A stretch of DNA of 64,000 bases from Tolumonas osonensis (lineage in GTDB: Bacteria; Pseudomonadota; Gammaproteobacteria; Enterobacterales; Aeromonadaceae): NCBI RefSeq assembly GCF_014202415.1, contig NZ_JACHGR010000003.1:124001-188000 (forward strand), read 5' to 3'. Each line of letters starts with the position of its first letter. Position 1 is the stretch's first letter. The notes under the pieces are model-generated. The model was not told the DNA's origin. It saw only the letters and a program-made list of their open reading frames with translations, and searched no databases. This document shows positions 50,080 through 60,565 of the stretch, in pieces. The position numbers were made by a program, and so were the translations under genes.

Positions 50080-50312
50080 GGTTGTCTCCTTCGAGTGAGA
50101 AGCGAATTGTAAGCCAGTATGCCACTAATGAAAAATTAACTGGCATCCAGATGACTATCCAGGAATACAAAGTCGAACAAAAAATAACCAAACACGTCCT
50201 ATCTCCGCATTTCGTGACCTGTTTTATTGTCATTGTACTACCGTCCATGGTACAAATCGGGTTTTATGCCATCTAAGGCGGTGATATTTCCCGACCTGCA
50301 TTCACGGATGGT

Positions 50313-51926
50313 ATGACGTCCAATATTCAACAGAGCGAAGACAGAACAATGAAACGGATTTTCACACCGTTTACAGGTTTGGTGAATCGTGAGTTACCCA
50401 TTCCCCGCCAGCACCTTTACGCCATCATTATGCTGGCATGTTTCTCTGTGGCCAGTATCACGCTGTTACCGCCTCCGGGTGAACTTCTTTCCGATGAGCC
50501 GATTCCGGTTTCAAACGAAGATCTCACTATGGATGCGGAACTGAGCAAGCAGGCTGCTGATACCGAATTCGTCAGTGTTCCGCATGATGCATTGCTGGAT
50601 GACGATGACGGCATTCCAGATGAAGCTGTATCAACCGGTGAACTCCAGCTGATGGACTACACGGTCAAAGATGATGATAACCTGTCTTATATCTTCAACA
50701 CGCTTAACCTTTCTGCTGTCACATTGCAGAAACTGCTGGAAGTCGACATTCAGAATTCGCTGGTACGTCTGAAGCCCGGTCAGAAAATCACCTTTTATCT
50801 GGATGACGCAAACGTTATCCAGAAACTGGATATCCCGCTGGATCTGGAAAAACACGTCATTTTTGAGCGTAAAAATGATACTTACCAGTCCCGTATCGAA
50901 CAAAGTAGTGATACCGACGCAGACGACTCTAAACAGGAAAGCATCGCCGCACCTGATGCAACGAATACAAATACTAAAACTGACTCTCCGGCTGTAACAG
51001 CAGACAACAGTAAAGTCAGCAAAAAAGAAGCGGCCAGATTGGCAGCCGAAGAAAACAGCAAGAAAAAAGCTGCTGAAAAAGCGAAAGCGCAGGCTGCAGA
51101 GAAAAAAGAAGCGGCCCGCCCGGCAATTCGTCCTACCCGTGTACTGAGTGGTAAAATTGCAGGTACATTTGCTGCCAGCGCCCGGAATGCCGGACTCAGC
51201 GCCGCCCACGTGCATCAGGTGGCCCGTCTGTTTCAGGGACAGATCGATTTTCGTCGTGACCTGAAAAAAGGCGATACGTTCAAAGTACTGTTCGATCGTA
51301 ATGCTATTGCAGGCAAAGCCGGCAGTGATGCGCGCGTGCTGGCAGTCATGATTACGACAAAAGGTAAAAACTATTCTGCGTTCCGTAACACAAAAGATAA
51401 TCAGTTCTATGATGATGACGGCAGCAGTCTGAGCATGACAAAGAGCGGTAAGTTCATGCGTTACCCTATTCCGTCTTCAACCAGAGTCAGTTCCAATTTC
51501 AACCCGCACCGGGTTAATCCGGTAACGGGACGGGTGATGGCACATAACGGTACCGATTTCTCAGTCCGTGTGGGTACACCGGTGCAGGCAACAGGTGATG
51601 CAGTCGTAGTAAAAGCAACTCGTCATAAGGATATGGGGATCTATATCGTTCTGCGCCATAGTGGTCGCTACAGCTCTGTTTACATGCACCTGAGTAAATC
51701 CATGGTCAAACCGGGTCAAAAGGTGAAAATGGGGCAGGTAATCGGTTTATCAGGCAATACCGGCCGTTCAACCGGCCCGCACCTGCATTATGAATTCCAT
51801 GTGAACAATCGTGCAGTGAATGCAATGCGTGTTGATTTACCGATGAATGAGCCTATGCAAACCAAGGCGAAGAAATCGCTGGTGGCTAAAATCAACGAAT
51901 ATAAGCGTTTGCTGAATGACAGCTAA
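50313..51926 (+). CDS. mepM: M23 peptidoglycan DD-endopeptidase, MepM-like
   Basis: Cuts peptide cross-links in the periplasm to permit cell-wall growth. 537 residues: a cytosolic N-terminus, one membrane anchor (about 32-52, LYAIIMLACFSVASITLL), an OapA/LysM-like domain (about 100-185), then the Csd3 second domain (GTFAASARNAGLSAAHVHQV) and the M23 domain at the C-terminus. Zn ligands are visible in MAHNGTDFS (HxxxD) and GPHLHYEFH (HxH). The stretch about 215-278 is a Lys/Ala/Glu-rich run (KKEAARLAAEENSKKKAAEK) absent from E. coli MepM (440 residues), probably a helical spacer. ATG 50313 is possible, but an internal ATG at 50349 (MKRIF) is as likely; neither has a strong ribosome site. Confidence 0.9.
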   Translation: MTSNIQQSEDRTMKRIFTPFTGLVNRELPIPRQHLYAIIMLACFSVASITLLPPPGELLSDEPIPVSNEDLTMDAELSKQAADTEFVSVPHDALLDDDDGIPDEAVSTGELQLMDYTVKDDDNLSYIFNTLNLSAVTLQKLLEVDIQNSLVRLKPGQKITFYLDDANVIQKLDIPLDLEKHVIFERKNDTYQSRIEQSSDTDADDSKQESIAAPDATNTNTKTDSPAVTADNSKVSKKEAARLAAEENSKKKAAEKAKAQAAEKKEAARPAIRPTRVLSGKIAGTFAASARNAGLSAAHVHQVARLFQGQIDFRRDLKKGDTFKVLFDRNAIAGKAGSDARVLAVMITTKGKNYSAFRNTKDNQFYDDDGSSLSMTKSGKFMRYPIPSSTRVSSNFNPHRVNPVTGRVMAHNGTDFSVRVGTPVQATGDAVVVKATRHKDMGIYIVLRHSGRYSSVYMHLSKSMVKPGQKVKMGQVIGLSGNTGRSTGPHLHYEFHVNNRAVNAMRVDLPMNEPMQTKAKKSLVAKINEYKRLLNDS

Positions 51927-51956
51927 TCAACATAGCTGATGATTAAGACGATTCAA

Positions 51957-51988
51957 CAAGACCGGCCTGAGTGCCGGTCTTGTTGTTT
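51957..51988. terminator. Terminator between mepM and hemE
   Basis: CAAGACCGGC/GCCGGTCTTG stem (51957-51966 with 51973-51982), then TTGTTT on the plus strand. It lies between convergent genes; the U-tract is moderate and the minus-strand side is weak. Confidence 0.8.
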
Positions 51989-53055
51989 CAGGCCTGATGA
52001 TAAGCAGCAGAAAAATGATGCACCGCATCGACAAACGTTTTTACCCGCGCAGGTTCGATATCAGGCGTAATGCCATGCCCCAGATTAAACACATGGCCTG
52101 AACCATGGCCATACTGCTGCAATATCTGCTGAACCTTGGCCGTGACCAGCGCATCGTCACCCTGCAAAACGGCCGGATCCATGTTGCCCTGCAATGCCAC
52201 TTTATCGCCGACCCGCTGTCTGGCTACAGCAATATCCGTCGTCCAGTCAAGACCCACCGCATCACAACCGGATGCCGCGATCGCCTCCAGCCATTGTCCG
52301 CCACCTTTGGTAAACAGGGTGACCGGAATAACGCGTCCTTCATACTGACGATGGATCCCCTGAATAATCCGTGTCATATACTGCAATGAAAAGTCCTGAT
52401 AATCCTGATGTGATAACACCCCACCCCAGGTATCAAAAATCATCACCGCATCAGCACCTGCTGCAATTTGTCCATTCAGATACTGGGTCACGCTGGTTGC
52501 GAGTTTATCCAGTAATCCATGCAACAGCGCAGGCTCACGATACATCATTTGTTTGATACGGCTGAATTGCTTGCTGCTGCCGCCTTCCACCATATAGGTT
52601 GCCAGCGTCCAGGGACTGCCGGAGAAACCAATCAAGGGAACACGCTGTGCCAGCGCTTTCTTTATTGTCCGGACCGCATCCATCACATAGCGCAGCTCGC
52701 CTTCCGGGTCCGGCAACGGTAGCGCATCAACATCCCGCTGATGCTGAATGGTTTTGGCAAATCTGGGGCCTTCCCCTGCTCCAAAACTCAACCCCAGTCC
52801 CATGGCATCCGGAATAGTCAGAATATCTGAGAACAAAATAGCGGCATCCAGATCAAAGCGCCGCAATGGTTGCAGAGTCACTTCACAGGCCAGTTCCGGT
52901 GTCTGGCATAACGTCATGAAATCACCCGCCTCCGCACGTAACTGTCGGTATTCCGGCAGATAACGTCCTGCCTGACGCATTAACCACACAGGCGTGCGAT
53001 CTACAGGCTGACGCAACAACGCCCGCAGGTAACGATCATTTTCTATCTTAGTCAT
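51988..53055 (-). CDS. hemE: Uroporphyrinogen decarboxylase
   Basis: Removes four carboxyl groups from uroporphyrinogen III to make coproporphyrinogen III for haem. 355 residues, the family length. Signatures are [18 protein letters not shown] at the N-terminus (substrate Arg residues), [13 protein letters not shown] (catalytic Asp) and [17 protein letters not shown]. It is convergent with mepM and divergent from rsd; the E. coli order rsd-nudC-hemE is partly kept, but orientation differs and nudC is missing. Confidence 0.97.
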   Translation of the reverse strand: MTKIENDRYLRALLRQPVDRTPVWLMRQAGRYLPEYRQLRAEAGDFMTLCQTPELACEVTLQPLRRFDLDAAILFSDILTIPDAMGLGLSFGAGEGPRFAKTIQHQRDVDALPLPDPEGELRYVMDAVRTIKKALAQRVPLIGFSGSPWTLATYMVEGGSSKQFSRIKQMMYREPALLHGLLDKLATSVTQYLNGQIAAGADAVMIFDTWGGVLSHQDYQDFSLQYMTRIIQGIHRQYEGRVIPVTLFTKGGGQWLEAIAASGCDAVGLDWTTDIAVARQRVGDKVALQGNMDPAVLQGDDALVTAKVQQILQQYGHGSGHVFNLGHGITPDIEPARVKTFVDAVHHFSAAYHQA

Positions 53056-53273
53056 CTATCTGTTCTGGTTAGCCAATATTTGTTAATTCTAACATTCTGG
53101 GGGTTAACATGCTGCTAACAATCAGCAAACTGGCTAAAGCATAAACGAGATGCGATCTGAAAAGAGACATGCTTAACAGTTGTGGTATTCAGTGGTGGGT
53201 CATTTTAACCAAAGGCCGCACAATGAGATCAGAAGGGAAATGCGCTTTCTGAATAGCTAACCAAGGAGGCAAC

Positions 53274-53762
53274 ATGCTGGTTACTCTCGATAAAATCCGC
53301 CAACAGGTCGCAGGAAAACACCCGGTCATTGATGCCTGGCTGGATGTCCGTCGTAACTTGCTAGTCGAATATATGCAACTGGCCGGACTGATGCCTCCGT
53401 ATCGAAAAACCTTGCCGACCAAAGAAGAGCTGTCTGATTTCTGTGATCGTCTGGTGGACTATGTTTCCGCCGGACACTTTGAAATTTATGAAATTTTGAT
53501 TGCGGCATATGAAAAGGCCGAAGGACGGCATCTGACATTAACCAACCGTCTGATTGACCGCATCCAAGATACTACCGAATCAATTCTGGATTTCAATGAA
53601 CGTTATGGTGATGGCTGTGATGATGAGATGCCGGAACTGGAAGCCGATCTGAGTCAGCTTGGGTTGACCCTGGAAGAACGGTTCAAGTTTGAAGACAAGC
53701 TGGTGCTGGTTCTGAATGTGCTGAGCGAGGAAGAACAAGCCGCAGCCGCTGAAACCCGGTAA
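53274..53762 (+). CDS. rsd: Regulator of sigma D (anti-sigma-70 factor) Rsd
   Basis: Stationary-phase protein that binds sigma-70 and in E. coli also interacts with HPr and SpoT. 162 residues, all-helical family. Recognised from VIDAWLDVRRNLLVEYMQLAG, LSDFCDRLVDYVSAGHFEIYE and the acidic C-terminal part. Pseudomonas AlgQ belongs to the same family. AAGGAGG 4 nt before ATG 53274 is a very strong ribosome site. Its neighbour hemE supports the rsd locus assignment. It is convergent with radA. Confidence 0.92.
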   Translation: MLVTLDKIRQQVAGKHPVIDAWLDVRRNLLVEYMQLAGLMPPYRKTLPTKEELSDFCDRLVDYVSAGHFEIYEILIAAYEKAEGRHLTLTNRLIDRIQDTTESILDFNERYGDGCDDEMPELEADLSQLGLTLEERFKFEDKLVLVLNVLSEEEQAAAAETR

Positions 53763-53822
53763 CAACAATCTGTACAGGGCGCCGCAAACAACGCCCTGTA
53801 AACTACTGTAGTCTGCTGGCTA

Positions 53823-55190
53823 TCAGAGTAATTCTATCGCTTCCTGCAAACTGGTTACCGGCATTATTTTCATCCCGGCAATCTCGTGTTTGGGCATATT
53901 GGGTTTTGGAATAATCGCCTGCCGGAAACCATGCTTCGCGGCTTCCTGCAAACGTTCCTGACCTGATGGCACTGGTCTGATCTCGCCCGACAAGCCAACT
54001 TCACCAAAGATGATCAGATCCTTCGGGATCGGTTTGTCACGGAAACTCGACACCATCGCCGCAATCAGTGCCAGATCCGCACTGGTTTCCTCGACTTTTA
54101 CCCCACCCACGACGTTGATAAAGACATCCTGATCCGCCATCTGGATACCGCCATGCCGGTGCATCACCGCCAGCAGCATCGCCAGCCGGTTATGTTCGGC
54201 GCCAACGGCCAGGCGGCGCGGATTCGCCAGCTGTGAATAGTCCACCAGCGCCTGCAGTTCTACCAGTAGCGGTCGTGTGCCTTCCCAGATCACCATCACC
54301 ACCGAACCGGCACTCTCAGCTTCGCCCCGGTTGAGGAATATCGCCGACGGGTTGCTGACCTCTTTCATCCCCTGCGAGGTCATGGCAAACACGCCCAGTT
54401 CATTGATCGCGCCAAAGCGGTTCTTCTGACAACGCAGGGTACGAAAACGGGAGTCGGCATCCCCTTCCAGTAATACCGAACAATCGACACAGTGCTCCAG
54501 CACTTTCGGACCGGCTAATGTTCCGTCCTTGGTAACATGGCCGACCATGAAGATCGCCACCTGATGCTGTTTGGCGAAACGGGTGAGCTGAGCGGCACTC
54601 TCCCTGACCTGGGACACAGAACCCGGTGATGAACTGACATCGGCTACGTGCATGACCTGGATAGAATCAATGACCATCACAGCCGGTTTTTCCTGCAGTG
54701 CCAGATGACAAATCTGTTCCACACTCGTTTCAGAAAGCATGCGCAGTTTGTCATTGGGCAATCCCAGCCGGTGTGCCCGCATCGCCACCTGCTGTAACGA
54801 CTCTTCCCCGGTGACATACAGCACGGGCATCCGTTCTGCCAGGGAACACATCGTCTGTAACAGCAGCGTACTTTTGCCGGCGCCCGGATGGCCACCGATC
54901 AGCATCGCGGAACCGGGCACAATCCCGCCCCCCAGCACCCGATCCAGCTCTTTATAGCCAGAACTGATACGCGGTAATTCCGCTAATGAGACTTCCGAAA
55001 GGGTCTGGACCTTACTGCTGAGTTCACCCGCATAGCCGCTCCGTTCGCCGCTCTTGCGGGTGATGGCAGAGGGGCCCAGCCGGATTTCTGTGATGGTATT
55101 CCATGCTTTACATTCAGAGCATTGCCCTTGCCAGCGGGAAAATTCGGCGCCACATTCATTACAGACATACGCCACCTTACTTTTGGCCAT
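53823..55190 (-). CDS. radA: DNA repair protein RadA (Sms)
   Basis: DnaB-like helicase/ATPase that processes recombination branches. 455 residues: C4 zinc finger (CNECGAEF and CSEC) at 10-30, Walker A GGHPGAGKST at about 94-103, the RadA-specific KNRFG motif in CQKNRFGAINE, and a C-terminal Lon-like domain (GEVGLSGEIRPV). ATG 55190 with GGAG 5 nt upstream is preferred to a GTG at 55193. It follows serB by 33 bp on the same strand, as in E. coli, suggesting one transcript. Confidence 0.97.
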   Translation of the reverse strand: MAKSKVAYVCNECGAEFSRWQGQCSECKAWNTITEIRLGPSAITRKSGERSGYAGELSSKVQTLSEVSLAELPRISSGYKELDRVLGGGIVPGSAMLIGGHPGAGKSTLLLQTMCSLAERMPVLYVTGEESLQQVAMRAHRLGLPNDKLRMLSETSVEQICHLALQEKPAVMVIDSIQVMHVADVSSSPGSVSQVRESAAQLTRFAKQHQVAIFMVGHVTKDGTLAGPKVLEHCVDCSVLLEGDADSRFRTLRCQKNRFGAINELGVFAMTSQGMKEVSNPSAIFLNRGEAESAGSVVMVIWEGTRPLLVELQALVDYSQLANPRRLAVGAEHNRLAMLLAVMHRHGGIQMADQDVFINVVGGVKVEETSADLALIAAMVSSFRDKPIPKDLIIFGEVGLSGEIRPVPSGQERLQEAAKHGFRQAIIPKPNMPKHEIAGMKIMPVTSLQEAIELL

Positions 55191-55223
55191 CACAGCTCCT
55201 CTTTCAAGAAATGGGCGATTAAA

Positions 55224-56222
55224 TCAGGCTTGCGCAATCACATCGCCGGCCTGCAGCAGGCAGATAACGGCTTCCAGATTCATATGACGGATTGCAACCT
55301 GCGCCTGCTCACGCACCACAGGCTTGGCATGAAGCGCCACACCCAGTGCTGCGGCTTTCAGCATAGGCAGGTCATTGGCGCCATCACCAATGGCCACCGT
55401 CTGTTTGTCGGATACCTGATAACGTTCTTTCAGTTCCGCCAGCGTTTCGGCTTTGACTTTGGCATCGACGATGCGGCCGTTCACCTTACCGGTCAGACGA
55501 TCACCATCGATATCCAGTACGTTGGATTCGATATGATCCAGCCCCAGATCACGCTGCAGGACACCGGCAAAATGGGTGAAACCTCCGGAAGCAATGGCCA
55601 CTTTCCAGCCAGCCGCTTTCGCGGTGCTGACCAGATCCGTCAGTCCCGGCATCAGCGGAATATTTGCGGCAACCTGATCCAGAATGGAAATTGGCGCATC
55701 TTTCAGTAGGGCGACACGATTACGCAGACTTTCCGAGAATTCCAGTTTGCCGTGCATCGCAGCGGCAGTTACTGCGGCGACCTGCTCACCGACACCGGCC
55801 AGACGGGCAATCTCATCGATGCATTCGATCTGGATAGCGGTAGAATCCATATCCATCAGGATCAGACCACCAGCCTGCAAACGTGGCAGCTCGGCAACAT
55901 GCGCACCGTCAATGGACCAATCCTGAACTTTCAGCCACTGCATCAGATCCGATGAGTGTGCAGAGGTACCCAGCACCACCGTCCAGACATCACCGACTGC
56001 AAAAGGCACAAAGCAGCAGGTTGCCATGCCCATGTCACGGATCTGTTTCAGGGTCGCGGCGACGTGCTCTGGCGCCAGTGATTGTCCCATCAGCACGACA
56101 TAACCATCACATTCAGGCTTATCGACCGCCTCAGTTCCACGATCAGTAAATTGAAGCACCCCGGATGCGGGGAAATGAACGAGCCAGTCAGCAATTTGCT
56201 CAGGCAACGCGGAAATTGGCAT
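55224..56222 (-). CDS. serB: Phosphoserine phosphatase SerB
   Basis: Final step of L-serine synthesis. 332 residues: an N-terminal regulatory region (about 1-110), then the HAD core with nucleophile motif LILMDMDSTAIQIECIDEIARLAG (catalytic DMDST), motif II IASGGFTHFA, Lys in VDAKVKAETL and motif IV IGDGANDLPML. AGGGAG 9 nt before the ATG. Only 24 nt upstream there is a terminator hairpin that belongs to the deo operon, so serB-radA transcription probably depends on read-through or on a promoter close by. Confidence 0.96.
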   Translation of the reverse strand: MPISALPEQIADWLVHFPASGVLQFTDRGTEAVDKPECDGYVVLMGQSLAPEHVAATLKQIRDMGMATCCFVPFAVGDVWTVVLGTSAHSSDLMQWLKVQDWSIDGAHVAELPRLQAGGLILMDMDSTAIQIECIDEIARLAGVGEQVAAVTAAAMHGKLEFSESLRNRVALLKDAPISILDQVAANIPLMPGLTDLVSTAKAAGWKVAIASGGFTHFAGVLQRDLGLDHIESNVLDIDGDRLTGKVNGRIVDAKVKAETLAELKERYQVSDKQTVAIGDGANDLPMLKAAALGVALHAKPVVREQAQVAIRHMNLEAVICLLQAGDVIAQA

Positions 56223-56245
56223 GGTGATGAACTCCCTGTCAGTCA

Positions 56246-56280
56246 GAAAAAGCGGCCGACAGCGTAGCCGATCGCTTTTC
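56246..56280 (-). terminator. Terminator of the deo operon, just ahead of serB
   Basis: On the minus strand AAAAGC pairs with GCTTTT, with an inner GGC/GCC and a small bulge, followed by T5. It lies about 30 bp past the deoD stop and ends only 24 nt before the serB start. Confidence 0.65.
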
Positions 56281-56308
56281 CTTCAGGCAAGCGTTATCTC
56301 ATCATCGC

Positions 56309-57019
56309 TCAGTTCAGCAGGACAGATTCCAGCGCAATCTTCATCATCTCATCGAACGTATTCTGACGCTCTTCTGCTGAAGTCTGCTCACCGGTCTTGA
56401 TATGATCAGATACCGTGCAGATGGCCAGCGCTTTGGCACCATATTCCGCCGCAACGCCATAGATACCGGCCGCTTCCATTTCCACGCCCAGCACGCCGAA
56501 TTTATCCATCACATCAAACATCTGCGGGTCCGGGCTGTAAAACAGATCGGCAGAGAACAGATTACCGACCTTAACCGGGATCCCTAAGGTTTCGGCCGCC
56601 GCGACGGCATTGCGCAGCAGACCGAAATCGGCAATCGCAGCAAAATCATGATCTTTGAAACGCATACGATTCACTTTGGAATCGGTACACGCCCCCATCC
56701 CGATGATCACATCCCGCACTTTGACATCCGCCCGCACGGCACCGCAGGAGCCGATACGGATGATGTTTTTCACCCCATATTCGGTGATCAGCTCTTTGGT
56801 ATAGATAGAACAGGACGGAATACCCATGCCATGCCCCATGACTGAAACACGGCGGCCTTTGTAAAACCCGGTATAACCGAACATGTTGCGCACATCGGTC
56901 ACCAGTTCCGCATTTTCCAGATAAGTTTCAGCGATGTATTTCGCACGCAGCGGGTCACCCGGCATCAGTACCGTTTCCGCAAAGGCACCTTCTTTGGCAT
57001 TAATGTGTGGAGTGGCCAT
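56309..57019 (-). CDS. deoD: Purine nucleoside phosphorylase DeoD
   Basis: Hexameric phosphorylase cleaving purine (deoxy)nucleosides to base and (deoxy)ribose-1-phosphate. 236 residues. Motifs: [54 protein letters not shown] and catalytic Asp in [14 protein letters not shown] 57019 has AAGGA 6 nt upstream; the frame reaches 57055 but that runs into the deoB end. It is the last gene of deoCABD; its product feeds DeoB. Confidence 0.97.
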   Translation of the reverse strand: MATPHINAKEGAFAETVLMPGDPLRAKYIAETYLENAELVTDVRNMFGYTGFYKGRRVSVMGHGMGIPSCSIYTKELITEYGVKNIIRIGSCGAVRADVKVRDVIIGMGACTDSKVNRMRFKDHDFAAIADFGLLRNAVAAAETLGIPVKVGNLFSADLFYSPDPQMFDVMDKFGVLGVEMEAAGIYGVAAEYGAKALAICTVSDHIKTGEQTSAEERQNTFDEMMKIALESVLLN

Positions 57020-57033
57020 CTTTATTCCTTCTG

Positions 57034-58260
57034 TTAATGATGTTCCGGCAGACAATTGCTGCCATATTCAAGCACCGGCAGGCCATGATAGGCCGCAATG
57101 GTTTGTCCGATATCGGCGAACGTGTCCCGCATGCCCAGATCCTGCGGCGGCACGGTATCACCGTAGAAAATAACCGGCACATGTTCGCGGGTATGATCGG
57201 TCCCGGTCCAGATTGGATCACAGCCATGATCGGCGGTCAGTACGACGCGATCACCAGGCTGCAGCAGTGCAAACAATTCCGGCAGGCGGGAATCAAAATA
57301 TTCCAGCGCCGCGGCATAACCGGCCACGTCACGACGATGGCCGTACGATGAATCGAAGTCGACAAAGTTCGTGAAGATAATCGACTGATCCGGTGCCGTT
57401 TTTACCTGTAGCAGTGTCTTATCCCATAACTCTTCCAGACCAGTTGCCTTGTGCTGTTGGGTGATACCGCATCCGGCATAGATATCGGAGATTTTGCCAA
57501 TCGAGATCACTTCACCGCCCGCGGCTTTCATCCGATCCAGTAAAGTCGGGATCGGCGGTTCAACCGCATAATCGTGGCGGTTACCGGTACGGCTGAACTC
57601 GCCGGCTTTGGCACCGATAAACGGACGGGCAATCACTCGGCCGATGTTATAAGGCGCCAGCAACTGACGCGCCAGTTTGCACAGATCATACAGTTTATCC
57701 AGGCCGTAGGTCTCTTCATGACAGGCAATCTGGAATACGGAATCTGCCGAAGTGTAGAAAATCGGCTTACCGGTTTGCATATGCTCTTCGCCGAGACGAT
57801 CCAGGATCTCAGTACCGGAAGCGTGACAGTTACCGAGATAACCCGGCAAATTCCCCTGCGCTACCAGCGCATCCAGCAATTCCGGCGGAAAACTGTTCTG
57901 CTTATCCGTGAAATACCCCCAGTCAAACAGCACCGGCGCGCCGGCCATTTCCCAGTGTCCGGACGGGGTATCCTTACCGGACGACAGTTCTTTCGCATAA
58001 CCGTACGCGGCAACAGGTGTGACCGAGGCATCCAGGCCTGCAGGGAACACACCACTGGCGTCAGCACAGGCATGCGCCAGTCCCAGCTGGGTTAGATTGG
58101 GTAATTGCAGTGGCCCCTGGCGGCCATTATTGGCCAGTCCGTCAGCACATGCCTGAGCAATATGTCCCAGGGTATTGGCACCTTCATCACCAAAACGGGC
58201 GGCATCGGCACTCGCCCCGATACCCAGTGAATCCAGCATTAAAATAATGGTTCGTTTCAT
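57034..58260 (-). CDS. deoB: Phosphopentomutase DeoB
   Basis: Mn-dependent mutase of the alkaline phosphatase superfamily that moves phosphate from C1 to C5 of (deoxy)ribose. 408 residues. Metal-site pieces are visible: [18 protein letters not shown] at the N-terminus, [39 protein letters not shown] 5 nt before ATG 58260 sets the start (the frame extends to 58344 inside deoA). It sits 7 nt after deoA and 14 bp before deoD, in one operon. Confidence 0.97.
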   Translation of the reverse strand: MKRTIILMLDSLGIGASADAARFGDEGANTLGHIAQACADGLANNGRQGPLQLPNLTQLGLAHACADASGVFPAGLDASVTPVAAYGYAKELSSGKDTPSGHWEMAGAPVLFDWGYFTDKQNSFPPELLDALVAQGNLPGYLGNCHASGTEILDRLGEEHMQTGKPIFYTSADSVFQIACHEETYGLDKLYDLCKLARQLLAPYNIGRVIARPFIGAKAGEFSRTGNRHDYAVEPPIPTLLDRMKAAGGEVISIGKISDIYAGCGITQQHKATGLEELWDKTLLQVKTAPDQSIIFTNFVDFDSSYGHRRDVAGYAAALEYFDSRLPELFALLQPGDRVVLTADHGCDPIWTGTDHTREHVPVIFYGDTVPPQDLGMRDTFADIGQTIAAYHGLPVLEYGSNCLPEHH

Positions 58261-58267
58261 TTCTACC

Positions 58268-59599
58268 TCAAACATCCGCCAGGGTAATACGGCGATAAAC
58301 CGATGGCGGCACTTCTGCTTTTGCCTCACCCACCTGAACAGCATTACGGATCACCGCCGCAGTTTGTTCAAATTGCGCTTCCGTCCGGGCATGAATGAAC
58401 GCCAGCGGGCGCGCCTGATCCGCCTGTTCGCCTAACGAGATAACGTCAGTCAGACCGACCGCATAATCAATAGGCGCTGACGCACGCAACCGGCCGCCGC
58501 CCAACGCTACCACGGCCATCCCCAGCGCCCGGGTATCAATCCGGTTCACGATCCCGGTCGATGCCGCATAAACAGGACGGATAATTTCAGCCTGTTCCAG
58601 ATGCGCATCGCAGTTCTCGACAAAATCAGCTGGGCCACCCAGTGCGGCAACCATCCGGGCAAAGGTTTCAGCCGCTTTGCCGTTATCCAGTACCTGCTGC
58701 AGTTTGGTTCTGGCCTCCTGCTCATTGGCAGCCAGCCCGCCGGAGAGCAGCATTTCGGTACACAGTGCCATCGTCACTTCATGTAACTGCGGATGACGAT
58801 ATGCACCGGTGAGATAGCGTACCGCTTCCCGAACTTCCACAGCATTACCGGCACTGCTCGCCAACACCTGATTCATGTCGGTGAGCAATGCCGTGGTTCG
58901 GCAACCAGCACCATTAGCGACAGCGACTATGCTTTTCGCCAGTTCTTCCGACTGCTCATAGGTCGGCATAAAGGCACCGGAGCCCACCTTGACATCCATG
59001 ACCAGCGCTTCCAGCCCGGCCGCCAGTTTCTTCGATAAAATGGACGCGGTAATCAGCGGAATGGATTCGACTGTCGCAGTCACATCACGAGTGGCATAAA
59101 AGCGTTTGTCCGCCGGTGCCAGATCGGAGGTCTGGCCAATGATCGCAACGCCGACTTCTTTCACCACTTTCTTGAAAATGGCGTTCAGCGGACTAGTCTG
59201 ATAACCGGGGATCGCATCGAATTTATCCAGCGTACCGCCGGTATGCCCCAGACCCCGCCCGGAAATCATTGGCACATATCCACCACAGGCCGCAACCATC
59301 GGACCCAGCATCAGCGAGACCACATCCCCCACACCACCGGTGGAATGTTTATCCAGCACTGGTCCCGGCAACTCCAGCTCATGCCAGTCCAGCACCGAGC
59401 CGGAGTCTCGCATGGCACAGGTCAGCGCGATCCGTTCCGGCATCGTCATGCCCTGAAAGAAAACCGCCATCGCCAGTGCGGCGATTTGACCTTCAGTGAT
59501 CGTGTTCTGCGTGATGCCCTGAACAAAGAACTGAATTTCACTGTCAGTCAGTACAAAACCATCGCGTTTTTTACGAATAATTTCTTGCGGAAGGAACAT
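58268..59599 (-). CDS. deoA: Thymidine phosphorylase DeoA
   Basis: Cleaves thymidine and deoxyuridine with phosphate. 443 residues: N-terminal helical domain, then the phosphate/pyrimidine site [19 protein letters not shown] (about 83-101), [19 protein letters not shown], and [21 protein letters not shown]. The start at ATG 59599 is preceded by a G-rich run. It lies between deoC and deoB as in E. coli and supplies deoxyribose-1-phosphate to DeoB and then DeoC. Confidence 0.97.
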   Translation of the reverse strand: MFLPQEIIRKKRDGFVLTDSEIQFFVQGITQNTITEGQIAALAMAVFFQGMTMPERIALTCAMRDSGSVLDWHELELPGPVLDKHSTGGVGDVVSLMLGPMVAACGGYVPMISGRGLGHTGGTLDKFDAIPGYQTSPLNAIFKKVVKEVGVAIIGQTSDLAPADKRFYATRDVTATVESIPLITASILSKKLAAGLEALVMDVKVGSGAFMPTYEQSEELAKSIVAVANGAGCRTTALLTDMNQVLASSAGNAVEVREAVRYLTGAYRHPQLHEVTMALCTEMLLSGGLAANEQEARTKLQQVLDNGKAAETFARMVAALGGPADFVENCDAHLEQAEIIRPVYAASTGIVNRIDTRALGMAVVALGGGRLRASAPIDYAVGLTDVISLGEQADQARPLAFIHARTEAQFEQTAAVIRNAVQVGEAKAEVPPSVYRRITLADV

Positions 59600-59623
59600 G
59601 GTGCCCCCTTGCTGGTAAACTAA

Positions 59624-60394
59624 TTAATATCCTGATGCAGCCGTTTGCGACTGATATCCCAACGTTTTCAGCAAATCAGCCAGCAGACTGGATGCACCAA
59701 AGCGGAATGTTTTGGCAGAAATCCACTCCTCACCCAGTACCGAGGCCGCCAGGGATAAATATTCAGCCGCCTGAACCGTATTTTTCACCCCTCCCGCAGC
59801 TTTAAAACCGACGGATGGGTTCTTCTCTTTAATCACCTGTAGCATGATTTTCGCCGCTTCCGGCGTTGCATTAACCGGTACTTTGCCGGTGGATGTCTTG
59901 ATGAAATCAGCACCGGCAGCAATGGCAATCTCGGACGCCGTACGGATCAACGCCGGTATTTTCAGCTCGCCACTTTCGATGATGACTTTCAGCAATGCCT
60001 GTTCACCACAAACGGCTTTGCAGGCTTTCACCAGCTCAAAACCAACCGTCGTGTTGCCTGCCATCAGCGCACGATACGGAAAAACAACATCCACCTCATC
60101 AGCACCATACGCTACCGCCGCCCGGGTTTCAGCTACGGCAATCTCAATATCATCGTTACCATGCGGGAAATTGGTGACCGTCGCCACCTTTATTTCCGGG
60201 GCGCCGATGTCGCGCAATGTTTTACGGGCAACAGGAACAAAACGGGGATACACACAGACAGCAGCCGTATTTCCGGCCCGCGTTTTTGCCTGCCGGCACA
60301 ACGCAATCACAACCGCATCGGTGTCGTTATCATTCAGGGTGGTCAGATCCATCAGTTGCAGTGCCCGTTGCGCGGTTTGTTGTAAATCAGGCAT
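59624..60394 (-). CDS. deoC: Deoxyribose-phosphate aldolase DeoC
   Basis: Class I aldolase splitting 2-deoxyribose-5-phosphate into acetaldehyde and glyceraldehyde-3-phosphate. 256 residues. [44 protein letters not shown], the Schiff-base lysine in [15 protein letters not shown] and a second lysine in [11 protein letters not shown] are all present. ATG 60394 is fixed by GGAG 6 nt upstream. It is the first gene of deoCABD; the 171-bp upstream gap has several hairpins and must hold the operon promoter. Confidence 0.97.
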   Translation of the reverse strand: MPDLQQTAQRALQLMDLTTLNDNDTDAVVIALCRQAKTRAGNTAAVCVYPRFVPVARKTLRDIGAPEIKVATVTNFPHGNDDIEIAVAETRAAVAYGADEVDVVFPYRALMAGNTTVGFELVKACKAVCGEQALLKVIIESGELKIPALIRTASEIAIAAGADFIKTSTGKVPVNATPEAAKIMLQVIKEKNPSVGFKAAGGVKNTVQAAEYLSLAASVLGEEWISAKTFRFGASSLLADLLKTLGYQSQTAASGY

Positions 60395-60462
60395 CCGTAT
60401 CTCCAAATCAATCACACCGGACAATGCCCGGTCAAAGAGTCAAGGTTGTGTATTAAATGATA

Positions 60463-60521
60463 GCGGCTTTGCCGCCAGGCATCGTACCTGGAGGTGATAG
60501 CGCAATAGCAGTGCATTGCGC
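60463..60521. promoter_or_regulatory. Cluster of three short hairpins upstream of deoC
   Basis: GCGGC/GCCGC (60463-60475), CCAGG/CCTGG (60475-60491) and GCGCAAT/ATTGCGC (60500-60521) lie in a row in the deoC-yjjV gap, 69-127 nt before deoC. Each could be an operator or an RNA leader stem. No U-tract follows. They are not clear CytR, DeoR or CRP sites. Confidence 0.45.
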
Positions 60522-60565
60522 AGAACGGTAAGAATATCGTGAAAAAGCAGAGATAAAAACTGAGA

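Noticed and set aside
50034-50276. Plus-strand open frame of 80 codons before mepM
   Set aside because: It starts opposite yjaG coding sequence, has no ribosome site and resembles no protein; the 50080-50312 gap shows nothing else I can support.
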